Made by a program: the position numbers and the translations under genes
Assembly: GCA_029258815.1 (NCBI GenBank)
Contig: JAPDJZ010000069.1
Location: 1 to 5,499 of the forward strand
DNA from: an archaeon
Lineage (GTDB): Archaea > Thermoproteota > Nitrososphaeria_A > Caldarchaeales > Wolframiiraptoraceae
Direction: 5' to 3'
Length of the DNA: 5,499 nt
Shown here: one piece after another, positions 5,359 through 5,499 of the stretch
Numbering within the stretch: the first letter of the stretch is position 1
Layout: each line of letters begins with the position of its first letter
Notes under the pieces: model-generated
The model's database searches: none
What the model was told of the DNA's origin: nothing
What the model saw: the letters and a program-made list of their open reading frames with translations, nothing else

Positions 5359-5499
5359 ATGAGCGCGATCGAGCTTCTGGAAGCTCAGCCTCTCCGAAGA
5401 TTCCACTACACCCTACTGGCGCTCATGTGCCTAGTCTACGGGCTGACAGCGATGAACGTCATGCTGATAGCCGTCGCCCTCCCGAGGATAAGCGCCGAA
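5359..5499 (+). CDS. Major facilitator superfamily transporter, N-terminal fragment
   Basis: The first 47 codons of a membrane transporter run off the right edge. The fragment opens with a short cytosolic stretch (MSAIELLEAQPLRRF) followed by one hydrophobic helix (about residues 17-42) ending in VALPRIS. That ending matches the first helix and following turn of MFS proteins, where x-ALP-x-I is common at this place. An Asn (38 nt-coded ahead of VMLIAVALP, residue 37) sits about where many relatives have Asp. The ATG at 5359 is the only plausible start before the helix. It follows htpX on the same strand after about 70 bases that contain TATA-like words, so it probably has its own promoter. 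The substrate cannot be told; drug, sugar and organic-acid exporters are all possible. Confidence 0.7.
   Translation, partial: MSAIELLEAQPLRRFHYTLLALMCLVYGLTAMNVMLIAVALPRISAE

Noticed and set aside
1..5499. CRISPR arrays, insertion sequences, tRNA genes, integration sites or a new defence cassette
   Set aside because: No regularly spaced repeats, transposase motifs, tRNA T-loop sequences or effector-like genes were found by reading both strands; the genes present are recognisable metabolic, membrane and chromatin functions.

Overview
The window reads as chromosomal DNA from a thermophilic archaeon. The evidence is TATA boxes with purine/A-rich BRE-like elements about 26 bases before the inferred transcription starts, strong GGTGA or GGAGGTGA ribosome-binding sites, heavy use of AGG, ATA and CTA codons, and a stand-alone histone-fold gene. 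The style (moderately GC-rich, charged and isoleucine-rich proteins) suits the TACK group, perhaps Korarchaeota or a relative, but no marker gene settles this.

Layout, left to right: the 3' part of a CPA2-type cation/proton antiporter (+, cut at the window's left edge); a complete phosphomannomutase/phosphoglucomutase (-), tail to tail with the antiporter and only 18 bases away; a roughly 230-base divergent promoter region; a 58-residue histone-fold protein with an almost absent third helix (+); a complete class II-type metal aldolase homologue (-), convergent with the histone gene; a second divergent promoter region of about 155 bases; a complete HtpX membrane protease (+); and the first 47 codons of a major facilitator transporter (+, cut at the right edge).

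The first five genes alternate strand, so most are probably transcribed singly from their own promoters, which can be proposed for every complete gene. The mutase and the aldolase-like enzyme both act on sugar phosphates and could contribute to gluconeogenesis, glycan precursor synthesis or sugar phosphate turnover, but they are not in one operon. The antiporter, HtpX and MFS protein are membrane housekeeping or transport functions.

I see no CRISPR array, insertion sequence, tRNA, rRNA or defence cassette. The items most worth a second look are the minimal histone (resembling the DUF1931/face-to-face class), the aldolase with features of both class II FBP aldolases and the KbaZ/GatZ family, an exact 11-bp inverted repeat bridging the antiporter and mutase 3' ends, and a perfect 10-bp palindrome between the TATA box and inferred start site of the aldolase gene.
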